The position numbers were made by a program, and so were the translations under genes. From the NCBI RefSeq assembly GCF_017815515.1, contig NZ_CP072611.1, forward strand, positions 1,798,001 to 1,862,000: a stretch of DNA of 64,000 nucleotides, written 5' to 3'. This document shows, in pieces, positions 1 to 8,699 of this stretch (positions are counted from its first letter, which is position 1; every line of letters starts with the position of its first letter). The notes below the pieces were generated by a model. It worked only from the letters and a program-made list of their open reading frames with translations, ran no database searches and had not been told where the DNA came from. Source of the DNA: Aureimonas populi (GTDB lineage Bacteria; Pseudomonadota; Alphaproteobacteria; Rhizobiales; Rhizobiaceae).

Positions 1-70
1 ATCGCCTGGCCTTTCCCGCATTCGCCGCCCGAAACCTATGGCGGCACCCTTCGTTGTCACGGCGGACAAC

Positions 71-91
71 GAGCGGCGCTTCTCGCCGCTC
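71..91 (+). other. Hairpin in leader of the SDR gene
   Basis: An 8-bp perfect inverted repeat (GAGCGGCG, 5-nt loop, CGCCGCTC) lies just before the ribosome-binding purines CGGAGA (about 95-100) of the first gene. No U-tract follows, so it is not a classical terminator. It may be a leader structure or chance in GC-rich DNA. The rest of bases 1-107 holds nothing I can name. Confidence 0.3.
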
Positions 92-107
92 TTCCGGAGA
101 AGCAGAC

Positions 108-902
108 ATGGATTTGGGCATCAAGGGGCGCGTGGCCATCATCACCGGCGCCAGCGACGGCATGGGCTGGGCCACGGCGCAGCTTCTGGCACAGGAGGGC
201 GTCCGGCTGGTGCTGTCCGACCTGAAGACGGACCAGCTCGAAAAGGAGTGCGAGACGCTCGGCGCCGACGCGCTCTGCGTGAAGGCGGACGTGACCGACC
301 AGGCGCAGGTGGACGCGCTGGTGGCCCGGGCCGTGGAACGCTTCGGCACAGTGGACATCGTCATCCACACGGCCGGCGTCACCGGGGCGAAAGGCCACCC
401 GCTGGAGGTGGGGGACGAGGATTACGAAGACGCCTGGAGGATCGATTTCCTCTCCGCGGTGCATGTGGCGCGCGCGAGCTTTCCCGTCATGCGCAAGGGC
501 GGCTGGGGCCGCTTCGTGTGCATCACCTCCGAGAATGCGGTGCAGCCCTATTGGAATGAGGCGACCTATAATGCCGCCAAGGCGGCCCTCGCCGCCTTCG
601 TGAAGAACCTGTCCTACAAGGAGGCCGGGAACGGCATCCTGTGCAACACGGTTTCCCCCGCCTTCATCGAGACCCCGATGACGGACGGCATGATGGAGAA
701 ACGGGCGAAGGAGAAAGGCGTCTCCTTCGAGGAGGCTGTGGAAAGCTTCCTGGAGGAGGAGCGCCCCGGCATCGCCCTGAAGCGGCGGGGCCGCGCGGAG
801 GAGGTGGCGGCGGTGATCGCGCTCGTCGTCTCCGAGCGCGGTTCCTTCATGAACGGCGGCAATGTGCGCGTCGATGGCTCCGTGCAGTCCGTGCAGAACT
901 GA
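108..902 (+). CDS. SDR family NAD(P)-dependent oxidoreductase
   Basis: A 264-residue classical short-chain dehydrogenase/reductase, the usual length for the family. The N-terminal Rossmann glycine motif TGASDGMG binds the dinucleotide, the HTAG segment matches the family NNAG position, and the catalytic YNAAK (YxxxK) follows a serine-containing strand (CITSEN). The C-terminus ends with the usual NGGNVRVDG segment. The acidic residue at the end of the second strand (SDLKTD) favours NAD(H) over NADP(H), by inference. The ATG at 108 is chosen because CGGAGA sits about 8 bases upstream and the SDR core begins at once; an upstream in-frame ATG would add 18 non-conserved residues. It is followed by a strong hairpin and looks monocistronic. 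Substrate cannot be told from sequence. Confidence 0.9.
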   Translation: MDLGIKGRVAIITGASDGMGWATAQLLAQEGVRLVLSDLKTDQLEKECETLGADALCVKADVTDQAQVDALVARAVERFGTVDIVIHTAGVTGAKGHPLEVGDEDYEDAWRIDFLSAVHVARASFPVMRKGGWGRFVCITSENAVQPYWNEATYNAAKAALAAFVKNLSYKEAGNGILCNTVSPAFIETPMTDGMMEKRAKEKGVSFEEAVESFLEEERPGIALKRRGRAEEVAAVIALVVSERGSFMNGGNVRVDGSVQSVQN

Positions 903-915
903 CCCCTCGAAAGAG

Positions 916-947
916 AAAGCCGCCGGCCCTCGTGCGTCGGCGGCTTT
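916..947. terminator. Bidirectional hairpin terminator after the SDR gene
   Basis: A 10-bp perfect stem AAAGCCGCCG / CGGCGGCTTT with a 12-nt loop lies between the SDR stop (902) and the convergent stop of the small gene at 966. The A/T ends of the stem give a short U-run on both strands, so it can serve both genes. Confidence 0.7.
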
Positions 948-965
948 CGGTTCGACCGGCTCCGC

Positions 966-1145
966 TCAGTTGTTCGGGCCGTCTATATGCTTGGCGGGAA
1001 CCGGGTCCGAGGCGGGAAAGGTATCGTCGAGCGATTCGTCGCGATCCTCTTCCCGGTTCATCGGCCGTTCCTGCGCGCCGGGCTGATCTCGGTTCTCGGG
1101 ATCGGCCTGGTGTTTCGGGTCGTTGCCCTTGGCGATGTCGGACAT
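966..1145 (-). CDS. Small acidic hydrophilic protein, function unknown
   Basis: A 59-residue protein starting MSDIAKGND, rich in D, E, N, P and R, with no hydrophobic segment. It is predicted cytosolic and probably largely disordered. Near the C-terminus is DDTFPASDPVP, a short motif I know from many small uncharacterised proteobacterial proteins (TFPASDP type). The start at 1145 has AAGGAGAA just upstream, a strong ribosome-binding site that supports real translation. A longer start at 1190 would add 15 residues without support. It lies downstream of the macrodomain gene on the same strand, about 60 bases away. No function is assigned. Confidence 0.65.
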   Translation of the reverse strand: MSDIAKGNDPKHQADPENRDQPGAQERPMNREEDRDESLDDTFPASDPVPAKHIDGPNN

Positions 1146-1205
1146 CGTCGTTCTCCTTGTTTCGCTGCCCGAAACGGGCGGGGGCCCCAAGCGTTCCGGC
1201 GCAGC

Positions 1206-1730
1206 TCACCTGCCTTCGAGCGCCTGCGCGTAAAGGAGGGCATCCTCGCGTGAGAAGCAGCAAAGAAGGATCAGCGAAAAGTCCCCTTCATCGGCCGCCG
1301 CGAACGCCTGGCTGACCGCGATCCTCGCCGCGCGCTCCTTGGGAAAACCGTAGACCCCGGTGGAGATCGCCGGGAAGGCGAGGCTCGAGACGCCGTTCTG
1401 CCGGGCCAGCGCGAAGGAGGCGCGATAGGCGCTGGCGAGAGCCTCGTCCTCGCCGCGCTGGCCGCCGCGCCAGACCGGCCCCACCGTATGGATGACGCGC
1501 CGCGCCGGCAGCTTGTAGCCGAAGGTGATGCGCGCCTCGCCGGTCGGGCACCCGCCGATGGAGCGGCATTCGTCCAGAAGCTCCGGCCCCGCCTTGCGGT
1601 GGATGGCGCCGTCCACGCCGCCGCCGCCGAGCAGGCTCTCATTGGCCGCGTTCACGATGGCGTCGAGCGTCAGCGTGGTGATGTCGGCGGTGATGACCTC
1701 CACCCGGCAGCCATTGCGTTCCACAAGCAT
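1206..1730 (-). CDS. Macrodomain O-acetyl-ADP-ribose deacetylase
   Basis: A 174-residue single macro domain, the size of YmdB-type enzymes that hydrolyse O-acetyl-ADP-ribose or remove ADP-ribose from acidic residues. The ADP-ribose-binding motifs are intact: [22 protein letters not shown] near the N-terminus and [12 protein letters not shown] in the second half. The NAAN asparagine and the [10 protein letters not shown] loop form the active site in this family. The start ATG at 1730 fits the family N-terminus. It is a soluble cytosolic protein, probably acting in ADP-ribose or NAD turnover. A small acidic protein gene follows in the same direction. Confidence 0.92.
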   Translation of the reverse strand: MLVERNGCRVEVITADITTLTLDAIVNAANESLLGGGGVDGAIHRKAGPELLDECRSIGGCPTGEARITFGYKLPARRVIHTVGPVWRGGQRGEDEALASAYRASFALARQNGVSSLAFPAISTGVYGFPKERAARIAVSQAFAAADEGDFSLILLCCFSREDALLYAQALEGR

Positions 1731-1862
1731 CGTCCAGCTCCCTGATGCCCGGGCCGGCGCTCCGCCGTCCCCGTCTGTGGGAGTTGGGGCGCCGCGGCGC
1801 CGGGTTCAATCGCCGGTGGGCGTCGCGGGCAGTGATGGGGGGCGAGAGGCGGGGCGGAAAGC

Positions 1863-1890
1863 AAGAAGGCCGCCCCGCGGCGGCCTTCTT
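1863..1890 (-). terminator. Hairpin terminator of the first L,D-transpeptidase gene
   Basis: A 12-bp perfect stem AAGAAGGCCGCC / GGCGGCCTTCTT with a 4-base loop lies 22 bases past the stop codon at 1913. The stem ends in CTTCTT on the minus strand. Confidence 0.75.
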
Positions 1891-1912
1891 CGGATGCTTT
1901 GGGGAGCTGGCC

Positions 1913-2695
1913 CTACTGGACGCTGGAGCCGAAGAGGCGGGCGAGCGGATTGCGGCTTTCGCCCCCGATGCTCGCCTGGCGCATCACGCCCGTCTCGGCA
2001 TAGACCCGGCCGCCGTCCTGGCCGGGGCCGATGACGATCACCTTCGCGCCGTTCCCCACCCGTTCGTAGAGATGGGTGACATCCTCGTTCATCATGCGGA
2101 TGCAGCCGGAGGAAAGGTTCTGGCCGATGGTCCAGGGCTGGTTGGTGCCGTGGATGCGGAACAGCGTGTCGCGGCCGCCCTGGTAGAGATAGAGCGCGCG
2201 CGCGCCGAGCGGGTTGTCGGGTCCGCCCTCCATGTAGGCGGGCAGGATGCGGCCCTTGGCGGCTTCGCGCTTGCGCATGGCGGCCGGCGGCGTCCAGCCG
2301 GGCCATTCCGCCTTGCGGCCCACGGTGGCCGAGCCGGCCCAGGTGAAGCCCTCCTTGCCCACGCCCACGCCATAGCGGGTCGCGCGGCCCTCGCCTTCCA
2401 CGTAGTAGAGGAACTTGCGGTCGGTATCGACGATGATGGTGCCGGGGCGCTCGCGCGTCTCGATGGAGACCTGGTGGCGGTCGAAGCGCGCGTCCGGGCG
2501 CGGCATGGTCTGGGCCGAGCGGGCCTGGCCCTGCTGCTGGCGGCGGATCTGCGCGCGCGTCTCGGGCGTGCCTTCCTGCCAGCTCTGCTGGCCGAAGTCG
2601 TAATAGCGCGCCTGCTGGGCGCTGGCGGGCATGGCCGTGGCCACGGTGGCAAGGCCGGCGAACAGCGCCACGGCCATCTTCGTCGAAATCGTCAT
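1913..2695 (-). CDS. L,D-transpeptidase (YkuD domain), periplasmic
   Basis: A 260-residue exported L,D-transpeptidase. Such enzymes make 3-3 meso-DAP crosslinks in peptidoglycan or attach proteins to it. A signal peptide opens the protein (MTISTKMAVALFAGL, then an Ala-rich stretch to ASAQQA). The YkuD catalytic signature is complete: His at about residue 182 (HGTNQPW) and the nucleophile Cys at about 198 in SSGCIRM. The ATG at 2695 is preferred over an upstream in-frame start because the signal peptide then starts correctly. It is followed by a perfect hairpin. A close paralogue lies immediately upstream on the same strand (2827-3669), so this is a tandem pair. Confidence 0.93.
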   Translation of the reverse strand: MTISTKMAVALFAGLATVATAMPASAQQARYYDFGQQSWQEGTPETRAQIRRQQQGQARSAQTMPRPDARFDRHQVSIETRERPGTIIVDTDRKFLYYVEGEGRATRYGVGVGKEGFTWAGSATVGRKAEWPGWTPPAAMRKREAAKGRILPAYMEGGPDNPLGARALYLYQGGRDTLFRIHGTNQPWTIGQNLSSGCIRMMNEDVTHLYERVGNGAKVIVIGPGQDGGRVYAETGVMRQASIGGESRNPLARLFGSSVQ

Positions 2696-2826
2696 GCGTT
2701 CAGCCTTTTTTTGTCGTTCGGGCGGCGGGGCCACCCCTCCAGCGGTTTATCCGTCAATGCAGATGGAAGCTTCATCGCTCCGCGCCACGCTCTCGCCATA
2801 ATGTGATCACGGGGCAGGTGTGGCTT

Positions 2827-3669
2827 TCAGATCACGATCACGGCGGCGCCCACGGGCACGCGTTCATAGAGGTCGATCACATCCTCGTTGCGCATGCGGA
2901 TGCAGCCGGATGAGACGGCGCGGCCGATGGTCCAGGGCTGGTTGGTGCCGTGGATGCGGTAGAGCGTGGAGCCCAGATAGAGCGCGCGCGCGCCCAGCGG
3001 GTTCTCCGGCCCGCCGGGCATGTGCGCCGGCAGGATCACGCCCTTGGCGCGCTCGCGCGCGATCATGGATTGCGGCGGCGTCCACCCCGGCCACTCGGCC
3101 TTGCGCGACACCCTTTCGCGGCCCTTCCAGGAAAAGCCCTCGCGCCCCACGCCCACGCCGTAGCGGCGGGCCTTTCCGCCCGGCTCCACGAGGTAGAGGA
3201 ACTTGGCGCCGGTATCGATCACGATGGTGCCCGGCGCGTGGCGCGCCTCGTAGCGCACGATCTGCGGCAGGAAGGCCGGGTCGAGGCCGCCCTGCGGCTG
3301 CACCCGCCGCACGGCGACGGCCTGCGGCGGCGGCGGCGGGGCGGGGTGGACGAGAACCGGCGGCGGCGCCGGGCGGGCCATGCGCGGATCGGCGAAGGAG
3401 CCGAGCGGTTGCAGGGGGCCGCCGCCCTTGGGCACCACCGCCACGGGCAGATTGCCCTCGAAGACGACCTGGCCCGGATGGTAGGGCTCCACGAGGCGCG
3501 GCCGCGTATAGGCGACGCCCACGCCGCTGGCCGGCGAAAGCTGCAGCACGCGCTCGGCCGCCAGCGTCCGGTCCAGATAGACCCGGTCGGCCGCATCGCC
3601 CGCGCCGGCCGCGGCGCAAAGCGCAAGGAGCGCGGCGAGCGCGAGGCCCGCCTTGGTGCGAATGGACAT
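2827..3669 (-). CDS. L,D-transpeptidase (YkuD domain), periplasmic; tandem paralogue
   Basis: A 280-residue exported L,D-transpeptidase with signal peptide MSIRTKAGLALAALLALCAAAGAGDA. A proline-rich linker (VLVHPAPPPPPQAVAV) precedes the YkuD domain, with His about 240 (HGTNQPW) and nucleophile Cys about 256 (SSGCIRM). The catalytic half is nearly identical in motif order to the 1913-2695 protein, but the N-terminal half differs, so the pair probably arose by duplication followed by divergence of the targeting or spacing region. Start 3669 is chosen because GAGG lies about 9 bases upstream; the in-frame ATG at 3678 has no usable site. A CtrA-like box lies about 115 bases upstream. Confidence 0.9.
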   Translation of the reverse strand: MSIRTKAGLALAALLALCAAAGAGDAADRVYLDRTLAAERVLQLSPASGVGVAYTRPRLVEPYHPGQVVFEGNLPVAVVPKGGGPLQPLGSFADPRMARPAPPPVLVHPAPPPPPQAVAVRRVQPQGGLDPAFLPQIVRYEARHAPGTIVIDTGAKFLYLVEPGGKARRYGVGVGREGFSWKGRERVSRKAEWPGWTPPQSMIARERAKGVILPAHMPGGPENPLGARALYLGSTLYRIHGTNQPWTIGRAVSSGCIRMRNEDVIDLYERVPVGAAVIVI

Positions 3670-3783
3670 GGGAGGCATCCTCGTGCCGTTCAGACTTGGG
3701 GCGAGGATGGGGCGCAAAGCGCCAATCGATGGTGAACGAAGCGGCTCGTCGCGCGCGCCCGCGCGGCAAGTTCTTGAAGACGG

Positions 3784-3798
3784 TTAGCGAAGGGTTAA
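3784..3798 (-). promoter_or_regulatory. CtrA-like box upstream of an L,D-transpeptidase gene
   Basis: Read on the minus strand the site is TTAA-N7-CTAA, matching seven of the eight fixed bases of the alphaproteobacterial CtrA consensus TTAA-N7-TTAA. It lies between the stop of the DUF2927 gene (3804) and the start of the second L,D-transpeptidase gene (3669). A cell-cycle-controlled wall enzyme would be a plausible CtrA target, but one imperfect match is weak evidence. Confidence 0.3.
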
Positions 3799-3803
3799 CG
3801 GCG

Positions 3804-4508
3804 TTATCGCACGTACCGCCGCGCATCGCGCAGCACGGCCGGCAGGAACGGGGCGGCATCGCCCTTGCGCATCCCCGGCTTCAGGCGCGGATCGTAGAGC
3901 ATGTTCAGCATCAGCCGGTCGTATCGCGTGAAGGTGGTTGCGCGCGAACGGTCGTTGAAGACGCTTTGCATGGCGTCGGGATTGTCCGCCAGCGGCCCCA
4001 GCCCCTGCAACACCTCCTCGACGAGGCAGCGGCGGAAGCGCGGTTCGCCCTCGTCCGAGACGATGATCGCGTCGGAACGGATGATCCCCTTTTCCGAGAA
4101 GTTCGCGCGCACGATGCAATGGCCCGGCACCCGCATGAAGGGGTTGCTGTAGATCCGCCGCCCGATGCTCTGGTACTGCGCGCGGTCCACCACATGCACG
4201 GTGAAGTCGGCCCGCTCCGCCGGCCCGGCCATGCGCGTGCGCAGCCCCGCGACCGAACCGCCGATCTCGGCCACGAAGGCTTCCACGGCCGCCCGCCGGT
4301 CGATGGCAGCGCCCTGCTCCACCCGAAAGCGCACGGGCCGCGTGAACTTCTTCAGATAGCCCGAATCGCTGAAGGGGCCGGATATCTCGGCGGTGAAGAC
4401 CACCCGGTTGAACCCCTCGATCATCGCCACGTCGTCCGGCAGCTTTTCGCGCGCGTGGGCCTGGGCCGTGAGGAAGACGAGGGCGGCGAGGATGAGGTAA
4501 AGCGGCAT
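3804..4508 (-). CDS. DUF2927 domain-containing exported protein
   Basis: A 234-residue protein with a signal peptide (MPLYLILAALVFLTAQAHA, cleavage after AHA) followed by a DUF2927 domain. Visible family features are FNRVVFTAEI near the start, the RTRMAGPAERADFTV region, PGHCIVRANF and the C-terminal RFRRCLVEEVLQGLGPLADNPDA and LYDPRLKPGM segments. The family is uncharacterised; some members resemble zinc-metalloprotease folds, but I see no HExxH here. The open frame runs far upstream toward 5294, over the opposite-strand gene, but the signal peptide fixes the start at 4508. It is predicted periplasmic and lies upstream of the L,D-transpeptidase pair on the same strand, with a 134-base gap. 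Confidence 0.85.
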   Translation of the reverse strand: MPLYLILAALVFLTAQAHAREKLPDDVAMIEGFNRVVFTAEISGPFSDSGYLKKFTRPVRFRVEQGAAIDRRAAVEAFVAEIGGSVAGLRTRMAGPAERADFTVHVVDRAQYQSIGRRIYSNPFMRVPGHCIVRANFSEKGIIRSDAIIVSDEGEPRFRRCLVEEVLQGLGPLADNPDAMQSVFNDRSRATTFTRYDRLMLNMLYDPRLKPGMRKGDAAPFLPAVLRDARRYVR

Positions 4509-4601
4509 CGGGGTCCTTCGGCAGGAGAAGCTTCCTTTGTGAAAGCTCGCGACGAAACGTTCAAGCTTGCGCGGCCGGGCCCGGACGGGCATCACCGCGA
4601 A

Positions 4602-5231
4602 ATGAACGGACTTCTTCACGGCGCGGACGGCACCGCGCGCTGCGCATGGGCCGGCGGCGACGCGCTTTACGGCCGCTATCACGACCACGAATGGGGCCGC
4701 CCGCAGGGCGGGCGCCGCGCGCTCTACGAGAAGCTGTGCCTGGAAGGCTTCCAGGCGGGCCTTTCCTGGATCACCATCCTGCGCAAGCGCGAGGCCTTCC
4801 GCGCGCTTTTCGAGGGGTTCGAGGTGGAGCGCGTCGCCGCCATGGGCGAGGCCGAGATAGACCGGATCGCGGCCGATGCGCGCATCATCCGCCATCGCGG
4901 CAAGGTCGCCTCCACCGTCAACAATGCGCGGGCGGTGATCGCGCTGGAGCAGAAGGAGGGTCGCTCCTTCGCCGCCTTCCTCTGGAGCTTCGAGCCGGGG
5001 CGCGAGGAGCGGCCCGATCTCGTGACGCGCGAGTGGGTCGCGGCGAACACGATCACGCCCGCCTCGGCCCGGCTGTCGAAGGCGCTGAAGCACCACGGCT
5101 TCAGCTTCGTCGGCCCCACCACCTGCCACGCCTTCATGGAGGCGATGGGCTTCGTCAACGACCATGTGGAGGGCTGCGCCTGCCGCGCCCCCTGCGAGGA
5201 GGAGCGGGCCGCCTTCGAGCGTCCGCGCTGA
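4602..5231 (+). CDS. tag: DNA-3-methyladenine glycosylase I
   Basis: A 209-residue TAG-family base excision repair enzyme that removes N3-methyladenine from alkylated DNA. It opens with RCAWAGGDALYGRYHDHEWG, matching the conserved Cys-Trp and YHDxEWG segment. GLSWITILRKREAFR and the C-terminal FSFVGPTTCHAFMEAMGFVNDH are further signatures. The zinc ligands expected in this family (Cys and His at the N-terminus, His and Cys at the C-terminus, HVEGCACRAPC) are present. The ATG at 4602 is chosen over an artificially long upstream frame by the family N-terminus. It is transcribed alone, divergent from the DUF2927 gene. Confidence 0.94.
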   Translation: MNGLLHGADGTARCAWAGGDALYGRYHDHEWGRPQGGRRALYEKLCLEGFQAGLSWITILRKREAFRALFEGFEVERVAAMGEAEIDRIAADARIIRHRGKVASTVNNARAVIALEQKEGRSFAAFLWSFEPGREERPDLVTREWVAANTITPASARLSKALKHHGFSFVGPTTCHAFMEAMGFVNDHVEGCACRAPCEEERAAFERPR

Positions 5232-5338
5232 GGGTGGACGCTCCAACTTGAAGCCATGGGCCCCATCCGGTAGGACGCGGGGCATCTTCAACAATCCATT
5301 GATCGCCCATCCCGTCGATCCGTTCGGAAAATCTCGTC

Positions 5339-6853
5339 ATGGCCGCCAAGAAGAAGCCCACCCGCGTCAAGGCGCGCGCGCCGCGCGGCTTCGTGGACCG
5401 CAACGCCGACGACCTGCGCGCGCAGGAGCGGATGCTGGCCACGATCCGGCGCGTCTACGAGACCTACGGCTTCGAGCCGGTGGAAACGCCCTTCCTCGAA
5501 TACACCGACGCGCTGGGCAAGTTCCTGCCCGATAGCGACCGGCCGAACGAGGGCGTGTTCTCGCTGCAGGACGACGACGAGGAATGGCTGTCGCTGCGCT
5601 ACGACCTGACCGCGCCGCTGGCGCGCTACGTGGCGGAGAATTTCGAGGACCTGCCCAAGCCCTATCGAAGCTACCGGGCCGGCTATGTCTTCCGCAACGA
5701 GAAGCCGGGGCCGGGGCGCTTCCGCCAGTTCATGCAGTTCGACGCCGACATCGTGGGCGCGCCGAACGTCTCGGCCGACGCCGAGATGGCCATGATGATG
5801 GCCGACACGATGGAGGCGCTCGGCATCGGGCGCGGCCAGTACGTGATCCGGGTGAACAACCGCAAGGTGCTCGACGGCGTGCTGGAGGCCATCGGCCTTT
5901 CCGGAGACGAGAAGGCCGGCCAGCGCCTGACCGTGCTGCGCGCGCTCGACAAGCACGACAAGTTCGGCGACGAGGGCGTGCGGCTTCTCCTCGGCGCGGG
6001 CCGCAAGGACGAGAGCGGCGACTTCACCAAGGGGGCGGAACTCGGCCCCGAGGCGATCGACCGCGTGATGGGACTGTTCGCCGGCTCCACCCAGGGCTCG
6101 CGGCTCGATGCCATCCGCGCGGCCTTTGCCGGCGCGGCCATGGTGGAGGAGGGCGCGGACGAGCTTTCCCGGATCGAGGCCGCCAGCCGCGCGGCAGGCT
6201 ATGGCGAGGATCGCATCCTGATTGACCCTTCCGTCGTGCGCGGCCTGGAATATTACACCGGCCCGGTCTTCGAGGCCGAGCTCCTGTTCGATGTCGTCAA
6301 CGAGAAGGGCGAGAAGGTGCGCTTCGGCTCGGTCGGCGGCGGCGGGCGTTATGACGGGCTGGTCTCGCGGTTCCTCTCCACCCCCGTTCCCGCCACCGGC
6401 TTCTCCATCGGCGTCTCGCGCCTTCAGGCGGCGCTCAAGAATCTCGGCCGGCTGGAGGGCGCGGCGGCGACCGGCCCCATCGTCGTCACGGTCATGGACC
6501 GCGACCGCATGGCCGACTACCAGGCGATGGCCGCCCGGCTGCGCAACGCGCTGAACGGGCCGGGCAGGCCGGTCGTGCCCGTCGAGGTCTTCCAGGGCAA
6601 TCCCAAGCAGTTCGGCAAGCAGCTTCAATATGCCGACCGGCGGGGCTCGCCGGTGGTCGTCATCCAGGGCGGCGACGAGAAGGCGGCCGGCAAGCTGCAG
6701 GTGAAGGACCTGGCGCTCGGCAAGGAGATGGCCGCCGGCATCGAGGACAACGCCGAATGGCGCGAGGCGCGCGCGGGCCAGGAGCTCGTGGACGAGGCCG
6801 ATCTCGTCGACGCCGTGCGGCGCATTCTCGATGCGCGGGCGGGGCGGGAATGA
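5339..6853 (+). CDS. hisS: Histidyl-tRNA synthetase
   Basis: A 504-residue class II aminoacyl-tRNA synthetase that charges tRNA-His. Class II motif 2 is visible as [20 protein letters not shown]. The histidine-specific motif [13 protein letters not shown] and the glycine-rich [13 protein letters not shown] (motif 3 region) follow, then a C-terminal anticodon-binding domain. A lysine- and arginine-rich N-terminal tag ([18 protein letters not shown]) precedes the core, a common alphaproteobacterial form. It is the first gene of a three-gene operon: hisZ begins within its stop codon (ATGA overlap at 6850-6853), linking histidine supply to histidyl-tRNA charging. Confidence 0.97.
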   Translation: MAAKKKPTRVKARAPRGFVDRNADDLRAQERMLATIRRVYETYGFEPVETPFLEYTDALGKFLPDSDRPNEGVFSLQDDDEEWLSLRYDLTAPLARYVAENFEDLPKPYRSYRAGYVFRNEKPGPGRFRQFMQFDADIVGAPNVSADAEMAMMMADTMEALGIGRGQYVIRVNNRKVLDGVLEAIGLSGDEKAGQRLTVLRALDKHDKFGDEGVRLLLGAGRKDESGDFTKGAELGPEAIDRVMGLFAGSTQGSRLDAIRAAFAGAAMVEEGADELSRIEAASRAAGYGEDRILIDPSVVRGLEYYTGPVFEAELLFDVVNEKGEKVRFGSVGGGGRYDGLVSRFLSTPVPATGFSIGVSRLQAALKNLGRLEGAAATGPIVVTVMDRDRMADYQAMAARLRNALNGPGRPVVPVEVFQGNPKQFGKQLQYADRRGSPVVVIQGGDEKAAGKLQVKDLALGKEMAAGIEDNAEWREARAGQELVDEADLVDAVRRILDARAGRE

Positions 6854-7968
6854 ACGGCCTTCCCCCCTTCGAGGAGGGGCTGCGCGTCTTCTTCCGCGAG
6901 CGCGGCGCGCAGATCGTCGACGTGCCCGTTCTCCAGCCCGCCGAGCCCTATCTCGACACGGCGGGCGAGGCGCTGCGCCGGCGCATCTTCCTCACGCGCG
7001 GGGAGGGCGGGCGCTCGCTGTGCCTGCGTCCCGACTTCACCATCCCCGTCGCCATCGCCCATATCGAGCGCGGCGAGGCGCTGCCGCAGCGCTACGCCTA
7101 TTCCGGCATCGTCTTCCGGCAGGACCGCGAGGGCTCGGCCGAGTTCCGGCAGGCCGGCATCGAGGATCTGGGCACGCCCGACGTGGCGGGCGCGGATGCG
7201 GCCGCCGTGGCGGACGCGGCCCATGCGCTGGCGGCCTGCGGCGTCGCGCCCGGCGCGGCCGAGACGGTTCTGGGCGACCAGGCCCTGTTCGAGGCGTTCC
7301 TGCGCACGCTCGGCCTGCCGGCCGGCTGGCAGCGCCGCCTCATCGGCACCTTCGGCCACGACGAGGCGCTGCGCTCCGCCCTCGAGGGCCTTGCGAGCGG
7401 CAGCGGGGCCGCCTCAATCGCTTCCGTTCCCGAGCGCCTCCTGGACCTGGCGCGGGCCGGAGACGAGGCGCGGCTGACGGAGGAGATCGCCAGCCGCATG
7501 GAGGAGGGCGGCCTGCCGCCCAATCGCGGCCGCACTCCCGGCGAGGTGGCGCGCCGCCTGATCGAGAAGGTCGCGGTGGCCGAGGCGCGGCTCGACGCCG
7601 GGCTCCTGGCGCGCCTTCGCCGCTTCCTCGCCATCGACTGCCCCTTGAGCGAGGCGCAAGGCGAGCTTGCCGCGCTCGGCGGCCATCTCGGCCCCTCGCT
7701 CACCCTCTTCGCGAGCCGCAACGAGGCGCTCGGCGCGGCCGGGCTCGATCTTTCGCGCATCCGCTACCGGGCCGCCTTCGGCCGCCCGCTCGATTACTAT
7801 ACCGGCATGGTCTTCGAGATGTCCGTGCCGGGCGCGGCGGGGCCGCTGGCGGGCGGCGGGCGCTACGACAGGCTCGTCTCCTATCTCGGCGCGCCCGAGC
7901 CCATCCCCGCCGTCGGCTTCTCGCTGTGGCTCGACAGGCTCGCCCCCTTCACGGAGAGCCTGGCATGA
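6850..7968 (+). CDS. hisZ: ATP phosphoribosyltransferase regulatory subunit
   Basis: A 372-residue HisS paralogue without anticodon-binding domain. HisZ pairs with the short form of HisG to make active ATP phosphoribosyltransferase, the first enzyme of histidine synthesis. It keeps the class II core ([60 protein letters not shown]) but not a full set of charging residues. Start and stop overlap with hisS and hisG by four bases each, so translation is probably coupled. The next gene does encode a short-form HisG, which confirms the call. Confidence 0.95.
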   Translation: MNGLPPFEEGLRVFFRERGAQIVDVPVLQPAEPYLDTAGEALRRRIFLTRGEGGRSLCLRPDFTIPVAIAHIERGEALPQRYAYSGIVFRQDREGSAEFRQAGIEDLGTPDVAGADAAAVADAAHALAACGVAPGAAETVLGDQALFEAFLRTLGLPAGWQRRLIGTFGHDEALRSALEGLASGSGAASIASVPERLLDLARAGDEARLTEEIASRMEEGGLPPNRGRTPGEVARRLIEKVAVAEARLDAGLLARLRRFLAIDCPLSEAQGELAALGGHLGPSLTLFASRNEALGAAGLDLSRIRYRAAFGRPLDYYTGMVFEMSVPGAAGPLAGGGRYDRLVSYLGAPEPIPAVGFSLWLDRLAPFTESLA

Positions 7969-8660
7969 GCGTCGTCCTCGCGATCCCCTCCAAGGGGCGG
8001 CTGAAGGAGAACAGCGTGGCGGCGCTGTCGCGCGCGGGCATCCGCGTGGTGGCCAGCGAGGATGCGCGCTCCTACCGCACCCGCGTGGAGGGCATGGAGG
8101 GGCTGGAGGTGCTGCTGCTCTCGGCCTCCGAGATCGCCCGCGAGCTCCGCGACGGGGCCATCCATTTCGGCGTGACGGGCGAGGACCTTCTGCGCGAGAC
8201 CGTGCCCGACCTTGCCCCGGCCATCGAGATCGTCGCCCCGCTCGGCTTCGGCCATGCCGACGTGATCGTGGCCGTGCCCGATTCCTGGGCGGATGTGCAC
8301 ACGATGGAGGATTTGAACGATGTCGCCGGCTCCTTCCGCCTGCGGCATGGCCGGCGCCTGCGCATCGCCACGAAGTACTGGCGGCTGACGCAGGGCTTCT
8401 TCACCCGCGCGCACGGCATCCAGACCTACCGGATCGTGGAAAGCCTCGGCGCGACGGAAGGGGCGCCCGCGGCGGGCTCGGCCGACATCATCGTCGACAT
8501 CACCTCGTCGGGCTCCACGCTCTCGGCCAACCGGCTGCGCGTCCTGTCGGACGGCAAGATATTGTCCTCGCAGGCCTGTCTGGCTCGCGCGCGGACGGCG
8601 CCGGTGGACGCGGCGGGTACCGCCACGGTGGCCGAGATCGTCAGGCGCTTTTCCGCCTGA
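7965..8660 (+). CDS. hisG: ATP phosphoribosyltransferase catalytic subunit (short form)
   Basis: A 231-residue short-form HisG, lacking the C-terminal regulatory domain of the long form. It condenses ATP with PRPP to start histidine synthesis. Signatures: [15 protein letters not shown] at the N-terminus, [10 protein letters not shown], and the PRPP loop region [19 protein letters not shown]. It depends on the HisZ encoded just upstream, with which it overlaps by ATGA. It is the last gene of the hisS-hisZ-hisG operon; a hairpin follows at 8670. Confidence 0.96.
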   Translation: MSVVLAIPSKGRLKENSVAALSRAGIRVVASEDARSYRTRVEGMEGLEVLLLSASEIARELRDGAIHFGVTGEDLLRETVPDLAPAIEIVAPLGFGHADVIVAVPDSWADVHTMEDLNDVAGSFRLRHGRRLRIATKYWRLTQGFFTRAHGIQTYRIVESLGATEGAPAAGSADIIVDITSSGSTLSANRLRVLSDGKILSSQACLARARTAPVDAAGTATVAEIVRRFSA

Positions 8661-8669
8661 GACGAAAAG

Positions 8670-8685
8670 GCGGCCCGAAGGCCGC
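8670..8685. terminator. Hairpin between hisG and the small membrane protein gene
   Basis: A compact GCGGCC / GGCCGC stem with a CGAA tetraloop lies between two convergent stops (8660 and 8700). On the minus strand it is followed by CTTTTCGTC, a usable U-tract for the minus-strand gene; on the plus strand it could also cap hisG. Confidence 0.6.
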
Positions 8686-8699
8686 TCCGCCATGCGGGC

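Noticed and set aside
4509..5294. Upstream extension of the DUF2927 reading frame over the tag gene
   Set aside because: The frame is open but the signal peptide begins at 4508, and the opposite strand encodes a definite DNA-3-methyladenine glycosylase.
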